This document shows, piece after piece, positions 46,216-55,007 of a stretch of 64,000 nucleotides of DNA. A model generated the notes under the pieces. It had not been told where the DNA came from, made no database searches, and worked only from the letters and a program-made list of their open reading frames with translations. The stretch comes from Glaciecola sp. XM2 (GTDB lineage: Bacteria; Pseudomonadota; Gammaproteobacteria; Enterobacterales; Alteromonadaceae). The stretch's first letter is position 1. Each line of letters begins with the position of its first letter. The DNA is taken from the NCBI RefSeq assembly GCF_018595715.1, contig NZ_JAHEOJ010000025.1:252300-316299 (forward strand), read 5' to 3'. The position numbers and the translations under genes are program-made.

Positions 46216-46945
46216 CTATATCGGCGCAGGCATCACCCATCGCGGCACAACCAGGCCGATAAACCAAGATGCGATCTTTATTGATGACAAATCAGGCATT
46301 TGGATTGTCGCCGACGGTATGGGTGGGCACAGGGCGGGCGAAGTTGCTTCGAATTGGGTGTGCAAGCATTTACCTCATGAGGTCAAAATCCATCACTGTG
46401 CCGGTAAAGAAGCGATTCAAGCGGTCCATCAAAAATTACGCAGCTATGCCCAACAAGAGATTGAATATGAAGGGATGGGCACAACAATGATCATGGCGGT
46501 CAAGCAAGGCGACACTATCAACCTCTACTGGAGTGGGGACTGTCGGGCTTACTTGCTTACGTCGAACAATTGTAAGCTATTAAGTAAAGACCACTCTGTG
46601 GTGCAAAGGCTGCTCGACCTGAATGTCATTGACCAAGATGAAGCCGCACGCCACCCTCAGCGTAATATTGTTACCTCTTGTATTGGCGGAGATTTAGCCA
46701 AACCAGAGATTGACGAAAAAGAGCTGACTCTAGGGGCCCTTGAAACGCTTTTGTTGTGTTCAGATGGGCTATATAAAGCGCTGTCGTTAGACGAAATTCA
46801 CACTGTCATTAAAGGCGCTAACAGCCTCGAGCAAGGTGCACAAAACTTAGTGAGTCAGGCGAACGCTCATGGCGCTAAAGACAATGTATCTGCGATATTA
46901 ATTAGCCCTGAAACTCAGGTCACTCATTCACTTCAAACCCAATAA
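46199..46945 (+). CDS. PP2C-type protein phosphatase
   Basis: A 248-residue PPM/PP2C phosphatase expected to reverse phosphorylation by the adjacent kinase. The metal-binding aspartates are in NQDAIF, VADGMGGH, LCSDGL and KDNVSAI, and SGDCRAYLL is also a family motif. I take the ATG at 46199, inside the end of the kinase gene; TTG at 46193 is an alternative. Its last 18 bases overlap the convergent NCS2 permease gene. Confidence 0.92.
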   Translation: MPNHNSYIGAGITHRGTTRPINQDAIFIDDKSGIWIVADGMGGHRAGEVASNWVCKHLPHEVKIHHCAGKEAIQAVHQKLRSYAQQEIEYEGMGTTMIMAVKQGDTINLYWSGDCRAYLLTSNNCKLLSKDHSVVQRLLDLNVIDQDEAARHPQRNIVTSCIGGDLAKPEIDEKELTLGALETLLLCSDGLYKALSLDEIHTVIKGANSLEQGAQNLVSQANAHGAKDNVSAILISPETQVTHSLQTQ

Positions 46946-48259
46946 ATAGCGAAGCAAAAATACCGCAGCCATCACATAAGTGGCAATGCTGACCTTACTA
47001 AACTCACCTTTACCAATACGAAGTCCTGCATAGGTAATGAACCCAAGCGCTATTCCCTCGCTGATACTAAAGGTTAAGGGCATAGCCAGCAGCGCGATGG
47101 TGGCAGTGGCGACCGCGGTAAGATCATCAAAGTCGAGATCTTTTATCGCGCTCATCATAAAAATACCCACCATTACCAACGCTGGCGTAGTAGCCATAAT
47201 GGGGATCACCAGCATCAAGGGCGATAAAAACAAAGCCAACAAGAAACAAATCGCGACTACCACCGCGGTTAAGCCCGTGCGACCACCGGCTGACACTCCA
47301 GCCGCCGACTCCACATAGCTAGTAACCGGTGACGTGCCTAGCGCTGCGCCAATCACACCGGCGCTCGCATCGGCGGTCATTGCACGCCCCATTTTTGGAA
47401 GCTTGCCTTGTTTATCAAGCAAGTTAGCGCGTTTTGAGACGCCAATCAGCGTGCCGATTGTGTCAAACATATTGACGAACATCAGCGCAAAAATCAGGTC
47501 CCACGTCGTCGCAAAGTTAACAATAGGATAATATAAATCCATGGCAAAAAATGTATCCGATATTGGCGGTGGCAGGCCAACTATACCGTCCGGCTGCGCT
47601 GTCAAATAACCACTTTCTGTGGGAATAAAGATACCTATCAGGGTTAAAGTGATAATGGATATTAATATCGCTCCGGTAACCTTTTTAAGCACCAATACAA
47701 TCGTAAACACGATGCCTAAAAATGCTAACAACACCGCTGGCTCAGACATATCGCCCAAAGACACCAATGTCGCTGGGTTAGCCACAATCAAACCGGCATT
47801 TTTTAAGCCAATAAACGCAATAAACAATCCAATCCCGCACTGCACACCAATTTTAAGCGAGGCTGGGATGGCGTCTGCGATTTTTTGGCGTAAGCCAGAA
47901 ATGGTAAGCGCTAAAAACAGCACCCCATTGTAAAACACTATCCCCAATGCCACTTCCCACGGAATTTCTCTGCTTAAGCATATGGTAAAGGCAAAAAATG
48001 CGTTTAGCCCCATGCCTGGCGCAAGCGCTATTGGATAATTCGTTAACCAAGCCATCAGCAGCGTTCCTATGCATGCGGCTAAGGCAGTAACGGTAATTAA
48101 GCCTGCTACAGGCATGCCGCTTAAGCCTAGAATGCTCGGGTTGACGATTAAAATATATGACATTGCAGCAAAGGTCGTGAAACCAGCGATGATCTCATTT
48201 TTCACCGTGCTACCGTGGGCTTGAACCGAAAAGGTTTTGTCTAGAAAACGGCCGAGCAT
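46928..48259 (-). CDS. NCS2-family purine permease, AzgA-like
   Basis: A 443-residue transporter with 12-14 membrane segments that imports purine bases with protons. The opening FLDKTFSVQAHGSTVKNEIIAGFTTFAAMSYI and the pair PGMGLNAFFAFT and SYVESAAGVSAGGRTGLTAV are typical for the AzgA branch (adenine, guanine, hypoxanthine). AAAGGAAG precedes the ATG. It is divergent from an exported purine nucleosidase, a pairing that supports base uptake after nucleoside cleavage. Confidence 0.92.
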   Translation of the reverse strand: MLGRFLDKTFSVQAHGSTVKNEIIAGFTTFAAMSYILIVNPSILGLSGMPVAGLITVTALAACIGTLLMAWLTNYPIALAPGMGLNAFFAFTICLSREIPWEVALGIVFYNGVLFLALTISGLRQKIADAIPASLKIGVQCGIGLFIAFIGLKNAGLIVANPATLVSLGDMSEPAVLLAFLGIVFTIVLVLKKVTGAILISIITLTLIGIFIPTESGYLTAQPDGIVGLPPPISDTFFAMDLYYPIVNFATTWDLIFALMFVNMFDTIGTLIGVSKRANLLDKQGKLPKMGRAMTADASAGVIGAALGTSPVTSYVESAAGVSAGGRTGLTAVVVAICFLLALFLSPLMLVIPIMATTPALVMVGIFMMSAIKDLDFDDLTAVATATIALLAMPLTFSISEGIALGFITYAGLRIGKGEFSKVSIATYVMAAVFLLRYLLGLK

Positions 48260-48444
48260 GAAGCTTCCTTTGAATGATGTGTTTGGCGATTAAGTCATCA
48301 GGTTATGATGAGGCGCCATGAATGTTTATCGTGTTTTTATTGTGTTTATTTCGCTATGGTAATGCAAAGGCGCATACAAATACATTAAGCTATTGCGCTC
48401 TATTGTCTTGTCACCTCATTGTTGACCTAAAAAGGATCTATAAA

Positions 48445-49446
48445 ATGAAGATAGCCAACGTCATGCTGTGGTTAACACTAAGCGTTTTTGCAACGCTTGC
48501 CAACGGTCAGTCTGAATATGGTCCCAGAGTATTTCCTGAGGACCAAAAATGGACTGCAATTGTTGCCGCTTATGCCCCTGAAATAGAAGCTATCGACGCG
48601 GCATTTGAGCAGCTAGATCATGCGAGCATTAGCGAAGTGGTTACCATCAAAGGCGTTAAATATCAGCTGGGCACATACAAAGATGAGCCGGTGATTATTT
48701 TCACCACGGGAATAAGTGTCAGCAATGCAGCCATGACCATGCAAATGGCACTTGATTATTTCCCTATCAATAAAGTCGTGATGATGGGCGTTGCTGGGGC
48801 AATCAATCCTGAATTTTCACCAGGCGACATTGCGATTGCAGAACGTTGGTATTTTCACGACGAGTCGGTTTATGTTAACCCTAACCCTGACAAACCTGGG
48901 CAATACATCTTACCTGCCTACTACGAACAAACGCAAAAGGCCTTTACGCAAAGAAGCAAAGTAGATCCCCACGCACCTGCCTACAAAAACTTTGATTTTA
49001 TGTTTCCCCGTGAGGTATCCATTGTAAAAGAAGGCTTAACGACACCCACTGCGATGCCCTATTTTTCGGTGTCGAAGAATTTGTTTGAGTTGGCAAAACA
49101 AGCAAGTATTAATGTGGCTCCCATAACAATGCCTTCAGGCAAACCCATTCAGATTAAACTGGGTGGCAACGGCGTCACCGGCTCGGTATTTGCCGATAGC
49201 GCCAAGTATCGTATCTGGTTGCAAGAGGTTTACAATGCACAAGTCACTGAAATGGAATCTGCCGCTGTTGGGCAAGTTTGCTATATCAATGATGTAGACT
49301 GGATTATCATTCGCTCTGTCAGTGATTTGGCCGGCGCACAAAAAGGCCAAAATGAAGAAAACGTGTTTGAAGCAATTGCATCGGGTACTGGCACAAAATT
49401 GCTGATTGCTTTGTTAGATGAGATTGTCAAGAGTAAAGCGCACTAA
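48445..49446 (+). CDS. Exported nucleoside phosphorylase/nucleosidase (PNP_UDP_1 fold)
   Basis: A 333-residue enzyme with a signal peptide (NVMLWLTLSVFATLANGQS) and a nucleoside-phosphorylase fold (PF01048). Family motifs: IIFTTGISVSNAAMT, MMGVAGAINPEFSPGDIAIAE, the ribose-binding region TEMESAAVGQVCY and the purine-site SDLAGAQ. The relatives MTAN and PNP are cytoplasmic; the signal peptide places this one in the periplasm. The start is the ATG at 48445 with AAAAGGA. It is divergent from the purine permease, so it likely releases bases for import. Confidence 0.85.
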   Translation: MKIANVMLWLTLSVFATLANGQSEYGPRVFPEDQKWTAIVAAYAPEIEAIDAAFEQLDHASISEVVTIKGVKYQLGTYKDEPVIIFTTGISVSNAAMTMQMALDYFPINKVVMMGVAGAINPEFSPGDIAIAERWYFHDESVYVNPNPDKPGQYILPAYYEQTQKAFTQRSKVDPHAPAYKNFDFMFPREVSIVKEGLTTPTAMPYFSVSKNLFELAKQASINVAPITMPSGKPIQIKLGGNGVTGSVFADSAKYRIWLQEVYNAQVTEMESAAVGQVCYINDVDWIIIRSVSDLAGAQKGQNEENVFEAIASGTGTKLLIALLDEIVKSKAH

Positions 49447-49464
49447 GTAAATAAGACGTGTAAC

Positions 49465-49493
49465 CACTAGGCGCCCATTAAAGGCGCCTAGTG
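49465..49493. terminator. Perfect hairpin between convergent genes
   Basis: CACTAGGCGCC and GGCGCCTAGTG pair perfectly over 11 bases with a 7-base loop, between the nucleosidase and PAS/coiled-coil genes. No clear T-run follows. Confidence 0.65.
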
Positions 49494-49504
49494 CACTGTT
49501 GCTG

Positions 49505-52500
49505 TTAGGCTGCTAAATGCGAATACACCACCCGCATCGTCATTTGCAAGCCATTTTTAGTCGCAGGCCACCTGATAGAAATGTTATCTACCATGCCATT
49601 TTCACAATCATCCACGATACTCTGAATAAGCTGCTTAAGGGCATCTGAGCCAATATTGTTTGCAAGCTTACTGAGCTTTTTAGCGCCGCCTTTGATGGCG
49701 CTTTCGTCGTTATCAGCAATCGCCTTTTCCATATCGCTTATATGACTTTCAAGCTGTTCGATGATGCCATTTAATGTATCAGGTAAAGAGCCATCTAAGG
49801 GATGAGCCTTTAAGTACTCTACTAAATCAAACCATAAACCAGGGCGAGCCGGCATAAATAGCTTTGCAATGTGCGGGCGCGCAAAGCTACTGACTGACTT
49901 CACTTGTTCCTCGAGCGCTTTATGGTGCTCGGCAAGCAAGGCCTTTTCTTGGGCTTCGAAGTTCTGCTTGCTGGCAGCAAGCTCCTCTTGCACCGTACTA
50001 AGTGCCTCAACCTTATTCGCCAGCTCTTGTTGAGACTGTGCTAAAGATGCCTCTAGGGCTTGCAGCTTTTCACTTAACAGTGACTGATTGTTGTTTTGTT
50101 GTTCGAGGTTTTGCTTACTGTCAGCATACTCTTGCTCGACCGCCGCAAGCTTCTCAGCCAACGCTTTTTGCTTCGAAATTGCCTGCTCTATGATAGTCGA
50201 TTCTTTATCTTCAAGGCTTCGCTGTTGTGCAAGCATTTGTTCTATCTGAGCTTGCTCCTGCTGCTCTTTTACGGCGATGCTTTGCTCATACTCTTGAATT
50301 TTTTGCTGCGCTTCGCTCAAGGCTTGTTGCAGCTCGCTCTCTTTCGCTTGTGCGCTTTTAGCCTGTGTTGTTACCTCATCTAGGGCTTTTCTTTTTTCAT
50401 CTAACTCTTCATCTAAGGCGCGATTTTGCTCTTCGTTAGCCTTAAGCGACGCCTCTAGCTGCGCCTTTTGTGCCTCTATTTGCTCACATTGCGCACGCCA
50501 CTGCTCATCGCTGTTACTGAGCATTTTTTGTTGCTCATTGATATTCGCCTGAATACTCGACATTTGGTCGTTGAGTGCGTCTAACGACGCTAGGTGCTGC
50601 TCTTTTTCCTGCTGTTCTTTTTCTAAATCAGCCTTGGCTTGAGCAAGCTCACTTTGTGCATCAGCAAGCTCTTTGAGCCTTGCCTCTAGCACAAAGCTAA
50701 GCTGTGATTGATGTGCTTGAATATCGCTTTGCTCTTGGGTCGCCTTATCCTCTAGGGCTGCAAGTTCTTCTTGCAAACGCTGTTGTTGTGTTTTCGTTTC
50801 ATCAAGTGCTTGCTGCGCTTGTTCACATTTTTGCTCAGCTTGCTGACGCTCTAGCTCGATGTTTTGACGCGCTTCACGCTCACTAGCAAGTTGCTCTTGC
50901 AATGCTTGTGCACCTTCGGTTGATGTTTGTAGCTCAAGATTTAAGGTATCGAGTCTCTCGTTAAGCTGCGCGAGCTCACTTTGCTTGTCTTCTAAGGCTT
51001 GCTTGGCTTGTGCTACCTCGTTTGCTAAGTCTTGTACTTGCGATTCTTGCGAAGATTTTTGCTGCGCTAAGTTATCAACATTTTCTTTGGTGGCATCTAA
51101 GGCTTGTTGCGCCTGTTGACAGTTCGCTTCGCTCTGTTCGAGAGCCGCCTTGAGTGTGGCTTGCTGTTGCGTTAACTCGGCGACCTGCTCACTGGCTTGC
51201 TCATATTGTGAACTTAGCTCGGCATTTAGATGCTCGGCATCATGCAACTTAACGCGGCTGTCTTCAAACGCTTGTTCAAGCGCGTGTAGCTTTTGGCTCG
51301 TGTCTTCATAGCTTTCTTGCAACTGCGAAAACTCTGCCTGTGTATGGCTTAAATCTTCTTGGGCTTGTAACAAGGCTTGTTCAGTGCTTTCTAGCGCTTC
51401 GCTTCGTTGTGCCAGTGCCTGCTCACTTTGTTTGAGCAAAGCCTGCTTTTCTTGCAAGACGCTTTCGGCCTCTTTACGCTGCTCAATAGCATGAGTTTGC
51501 GCTTTCTCGGCAGCGTCAATGGCACGTTCATCGCGCCACACGCATAATATAGAATCGAAGGCTTGGTCTTTAAATATAGGCACGTAAGTTACAGCGCAAG
51601 GTATCAAGCGGTCACCCACTTTGTGAGTCCACGGCATCGATAACACTTGGCGGCTGCTTTTTAATTGCTCAAGCGCCTTTTCTAAAGTATCTGCCTCTTT
51701 ATGGCTAATATTAAATTGTGAGGCAAATGGGTAAATGCCAAATAAGTCTTCTTCGTCTTCAGCACCAAACAGCGTGCAAGCCGCCTGATTGACTTTACTA
51801 AAGCCCGACGTGTCCATAATCGCCATTGCCATATCACTGTGCTGAAGCACACTTTCAAACTTGTCGCGTTGGAACTGTTCATCAGAGCGATCAATAATCC
51901 AAACTAAGTACTCTTGGTTTTCTTCATCTATTAACTCTGCGGTGAGTTCACCTGGATAGATATGGTTGTCTTTACCCTTAATTTTCACATGAAAATCGTG
52001 TAAGCGGCCTTTTTTATTGAGTACTTTTGCGGTTGTGCCCGCTTCTGCTGGGTCGCTGAAAAGCTTGTAGATATTGCCCTTTTTAAGCTCTTTTTCGTTG
52101 TATTTAAAACGCTCGAGCATCACGCGATTTGCGCTGATAATTTTGTCATCACTGTTTATGGTTGCAATCGCAACGGGTGACAGGTCTAACAAATTTTGTA
52201 AACGCTCTTTGCTTTGTGTCAGCTCTTTGGTGGTGTAGGTCAAGCGCTCCGTTGTGTGATTTAGCTGCTCGGTAGTATCGGCGAGTTTGCGAGACGTGAC
52301 ATCTAGCTCATCTTCTCTTGCGCTGAGCGAGTGCAGCGCTTTGCTGGCGCGGTCTTTTTCATGCTTAAGCGCGCTTCTTGTTTGCTTCATTTGGCTTAGG
52401 TCTTGCAAAACCGCAACCATGCCGATTTTAGCGTGACCATTTAGCCTATCAACCACTTCATACGATGCAATGTCGAGCTTGAGATACAATATCTCTGCTT

Positions 52501-53755
52501 CATTTAGCTTTATCTCAAACTCTTTTTCATAGCTTGAAATAGATCTAAATGCATCTCGCTTATGCAGTTGCATGATGTTTTCTGGGAACGGCTTCATGTC
52601 CAACAGGTTTTTTGATGGGCTATTGGGTAGCACCCGACGCAACATAGATTTAAAACGCTCATTGGCCCATAAAATGTTGCCATTATCGTCTAGTGCGTAG
52701 GCAGCATTTGGATTAACGGTCAACATCGCAACACGTTGTTCTTTGGCTAATGCTAAGCGCCTTGCTTGCTCTTCTTGCTCATTGTGAGCGCGCACTAACA
52801 GTGTAAAACGCGTATGCTTTTGACTTGCAAGCACCTGCTCATCATCTTCTTGCGTGGCTTGGTCTGCGATGATATCCACATGCAATGAAGTATATATGAC
52901 ATTTTCATCATCACCAGCAATACGCATTCTAACCGACGCAGCCGCCGCTCCATTTGCTTTAGCAGACGAAAAAGCCTCTTTCCATGCGTCCATATCATGG
53001 TTGTGAATGTGTTTGAGAAAGTCTGCGATTTTAGATGACTCGCTATGGTCGCTATCTTCTTCGATGACGTTTAGTGCGAGTAAATCATCAAAGCGTTTAT
53101 CGTGTTTATAGTTATCATTTTGCGTATCGAGGTACACGCGAGCGAAGTTACCGGCGTCAATGAGGTGTGCAAGATGATTTCGGTGATCGGCAGTTTTATT
53201 GAAGTCCCGCTGTAGCGTGTTTTGGTTGCTTAAAGTCACTATCGTAACGAGATTGTCGTTAATTGAAATAGTTTTGCCCACTTGCACCGCAAGGTATAAG
53301 TTGCTCGACTTAGCGCGCGCCTTAACAGAGCTGTTTCTTTCGCTAAGTCCAGCCTCCAGTGCATCACGCGCAGCGCCTTCAAAGTTTTCACTAAAGTCAC
53401 TGTTAATAAGCTTGTCTTTATGGCGTCCAATTTGCTTTGCGGCAACTTCATTGAGGTAGACAATTTTGCCTGCAATATTGACGTGGAGTAACCCGCTAGG
53501 CAAGTTCTCCACTAAGTCTTGATGATGTTCGCGCGCATCACGCAATTTGTTTAACAGCAGCTTTGATACCAATACCACTGCAATTACTAGGGCCGCAATA
53601 AGCCCCATCAGGCTATAAAGGCCGATGCTCAAGTTCTCAATACTCTGCTGCTTGAGAAAGCTCTCAAGCGCAAATGAAGACTTGCTAAATAATAGCAAAA
53701 CGCACCCCATTACAAAGTAAAAGGTGCGTTGGATAACTGCGAGGCGCATTATCAT
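49505..53755 (-). CDS. Giant PAS-sensor protein with ~540-residue coiled coil and degenerate HPt-like end
   Basis: A 1416-residue protein with a signal-like N-terminus (1-30), one membrane segment (~43-65), then about four PAS-like domains (~78-190, 340-455, 520-635, 640-735; for example VENLPSGLLHVNIAGKIVYLN and LLDLSPVAIATINSDDKII). A glutamine/glutamate-rich coiled coil follows (~745-1285). The C-terminal ~110 residues resemble an HPt domain, but the consensus A-H-x-L-K-G reads AKKLSK with lysine 1359 in the histidine position. No DHp, ATPase or receiver domain is present. The ATG at 53755 has a weak site; an ATG two codons later is possible. It appears to be a non-enzymatic sensor or scaffold. 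Confidence 0.8.
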   Translation of the reverse strand: MIMRLAVIQRTFYFVMGCVLLLFSKSSFALESFLKQQSIENLSIGLYSLMGLIAALVIAVVLVSKLLLNKLRDAREHHQDLVENLPSGLLHVNIAGKIVYLNEVAAKQIGRHKDKLINSDFSENFEGAARDALEAGLSERNSSVKARAKSSNLYLAVQVGKTISINDNLVTIVTLSNQNTLQRDFNKTADHRNHLAHLIDAGNFARVYLDTQNDNYKHDKRFDDLLALNVIEEDSDHSESSKIADFLKHIHNHDMDAWKEAFSSAKANGAAAASVRMRIAGDDENVIYTSLHVDIIADQATQEDDEQVLASQKHTRFTLLVRAHNEQEEQARRLALAKEQRVAMLTVNPNAAYALDDNGNILWANERFKSMLRRVLPNSPSKNLLDMKPFPENIMQLHKRDAFRSISSYEKEFEIKLNEAEILYLKLDIASYEVVDRLNGHAKIGMVAVLQDLSQMKQTRSALKHEKDRASKALHSLSAREDELDVTSRKLADTTEQLNHTTERLTYTTKELTQSKERLQNLLDLSPVAIATINSDDKIISANRVMLERFKYNEKELKKGNIYKLFSDPAEAGTTAKVLNKKGRLHDFHVKIKGKDNHIYPGELTAELIDEENQEYLVWIIDRSDEQFQRDKFESVLQHSDMAMAIMDTSGFSKVNQAACTLFGAEDEEDLFGIYPFASQFNISHKEADTLEKALEQLKSSRQVLSMPWTHKVGDRLIPCAVTYVPIFKDQAFDSILCVWRDERAIDAAEKAQTHAIEQRKEAESVLQEKQALLKQSEQALAQRSEALESTEQALLQAQEDLSHTQAEFSQLQESYEDTSQKLHALEQAFEDSRVKLHDAEHLNAELSSQYEQASEQVAELTQQQATLKAALEQSEANCQQAQQALDATKENVDNLAQQKSSQESQVQDLANEVAQAKQALEDKQSELAQLNERLDTLNLELQTSTEGAQALQEQLASEREARQNIELERQQAEQKCEQAQQALDETKTQQQRLQEELAALEDKATQEQSDIQAHQSQLSFVLEARLKELADAQSELAQAKADLEKEQQEKEQHLASLDALNDQMSSIQANINEQQKMLSNSDEQWRAQCEQIEAQKAQLEASLKANEEQNRALDEELDEKRKALDEVTTQAKSAQAKESELQQALSEAQQKIQEYEQSIAVKEQQEQAQIEQMLAQQRSLEDKESTIIEQAISKQKALAEKLAAVEQEYADSKQNLEQQNNNQSLLSEKLQALEASLAQSQQELANKVEALSTVQEELAASKQNFEAQEKALLAEHHKALEEQVKSVSSFARPHIAKLFMPARPGLWFDLVEYLKAHPLDGSLPDTLNGIIEQLESHISDMEKAIADNDESAIKGGAKKLSKLANNIGSDALKQLIQSIVDDCENGMVDNISIRWPATKNGLQMTMRVVYSHLAA

Positions 53756-54062
53756 ATGTAATTAGTCCGTTAACGACAGGGTTGACGTATCTTAGAATAT
53801 CGACTTAAAACGAAGTTGCTATAGTTTTATTCGCAAATTAGTATATTTGAGCATACCTAAGCATGCGTTCAACACCCCTCAAATAAAACATTAAAACAAG
53901 CCTACACGTAACAAAGCTATGTTTAGAACGTTGGGCATAGACATACTTTTTTTACTCTAGATTATGAGAAGACTAAGCATGCTAGGAAAGCAACGCTTTG
54001 ATAATGAACTGGCAATAAAAAAGGCATCAAACGATGCCTTTTTTTGAATAAACTTTACTCGA
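53756..54062. other. Intergenic stretch, 307 bases
   Basis: It lies between two leftward genes and holds the upstream region of the PAS/coiled-coil gene and the terminator of the PEP-CTERM gene (54017-54045). No ORF with coding character is seen. Confidence 0.65.
54017..54045 (-). terminator. Rho-independent terminator of the PEP-CTERM gene
   Basis: AAGGCATC and GATGCCTT pair with a 4-base loop, flanked by A- and T-runs, so it can act in both directions. Confidence 0.92.
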
Positions 54063-54740
54063 TTACTTGCGCTTAGCAAACACTCTTAACGCAAATATCA
54101 CCATGGCAAGCAGCGCGACACTAGAGGGCGCAGGCACTTTTGTAAGACTGACATTATCGATGTATCCGCCAATCGTGTTAGCACTACCTTGTGCACCGAA
54201 GCCAACTAACATGTCAACTGCCGTGGCTTGGAATACAAACGAATACTGCACCCACCCTTTGTTAGCCGCTATCATTTCACCCAACTTACCTGGGTTTGAT
54301 GTTACGTCTGGCTCATCGCCAGCATATGCAAAGATGGCATTGGTGTTAGTGTCAGATGTTCTTGGAGAATACCAAACGCTCAATTCATAAAAGGCGTTAA
54401 CGGTTAAACCTTCAACAAGTTGTGCCATTAGAGTATTTGTAGTGACGCCGCTAGCACCACCGTTACCGTTGTGAGAATCGAGCTCCACTTTATAATCAAG
54501 GTCTTGGGCATCAATAGTACCTGTACCATTGGCCTGTATTTCAATGCCTGCGCCTGAAATCGTTGTCCAATCGGTAGTGTTGCCGTCGCCATCATCCAGA
54601 GATTGGTAAACTTCCCAACCACTTTCGTTTAAGTCGTTGCCGAGTTCAAAACTACCATTGGTAATTAAGTTTGCTGATGCACTGAAAGATGCACTAGCGA
54701 TCAAAGCTGTTGATAATAAAGCGCGATATAAATTTTTCAT
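54063..54740 (-). CDS. PEP-CTERM-type exported protein
   Basis: A 225-residue exported protein: signal peptide (LYRALLSTALIASASFSASAN), a beta-rich domain opening NLITNGSFELG with GWEVYQSL, as in carbohydrate-binding or DUF642-like domains, and a C-terminal sorting signal. The signal is VPAPSSVALLAMVIFALRVFAKRK-type: a PAPSS motif, a hydrophobic helix and a basic tail. The usual PEP is PAP here, a variant known from marine gammaproteobacteria. An exosortase elsewhere in the genome would process it. The start is the ATG at 54740. Confidence 0.75.
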   Translation of the reverse strand: MKNLYRALLSTALIASASFSASANLITNGSFELGNDLNESGWEVYQSLDDGDGNTTDWTTISGAGIEIQANGTGTIDAQDLDYKVELDSHNGNGGASGVTTNTLMAQLVEGLTVNAFYELSVWYSPRTSDTNTNAIFAYAGDEPDVTSNPGKLGEMIAANKGWVQYSFVFQATAVDMLVGFGAQGSANTIGGYIDNVSLTKVPAPSSVALLAMVIFALRVFAKRK

Positions 54741-55007
54741 TGATACATTTCCGTTTTGGTGGTTTCGCATTATCGAATATTTGGGGTAAAGCAGGAAATG
54801 TGCCATATAAAAATATCAAGAAAAATCAGAACCTTAGTCGTATTGGGTTTTATTTTTCAAGAAGGTTGTAAAATTTTTCGACATAAACCTTTGTGAAGCT
54901 TACACCTCCATATTCATGAGCACATCTCATCTATTGAACCACTACCTAACATAGTTTAGTCTTTTGTCTCATATTTGCCGCAAATAACAACAATAAGGGC
55001 TAACCCC

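Noticed and set aside
48260-48444. Purine riboswitch between permease and nucleosidase
   Set aside because: The conserved purine-aptamer loops are not visible.
50002-50383. Leucine-rich ORFs opposite the coiled coil
   Set aside because: These arise from antisense of Gln/Glu-rich codons and have no start signals.
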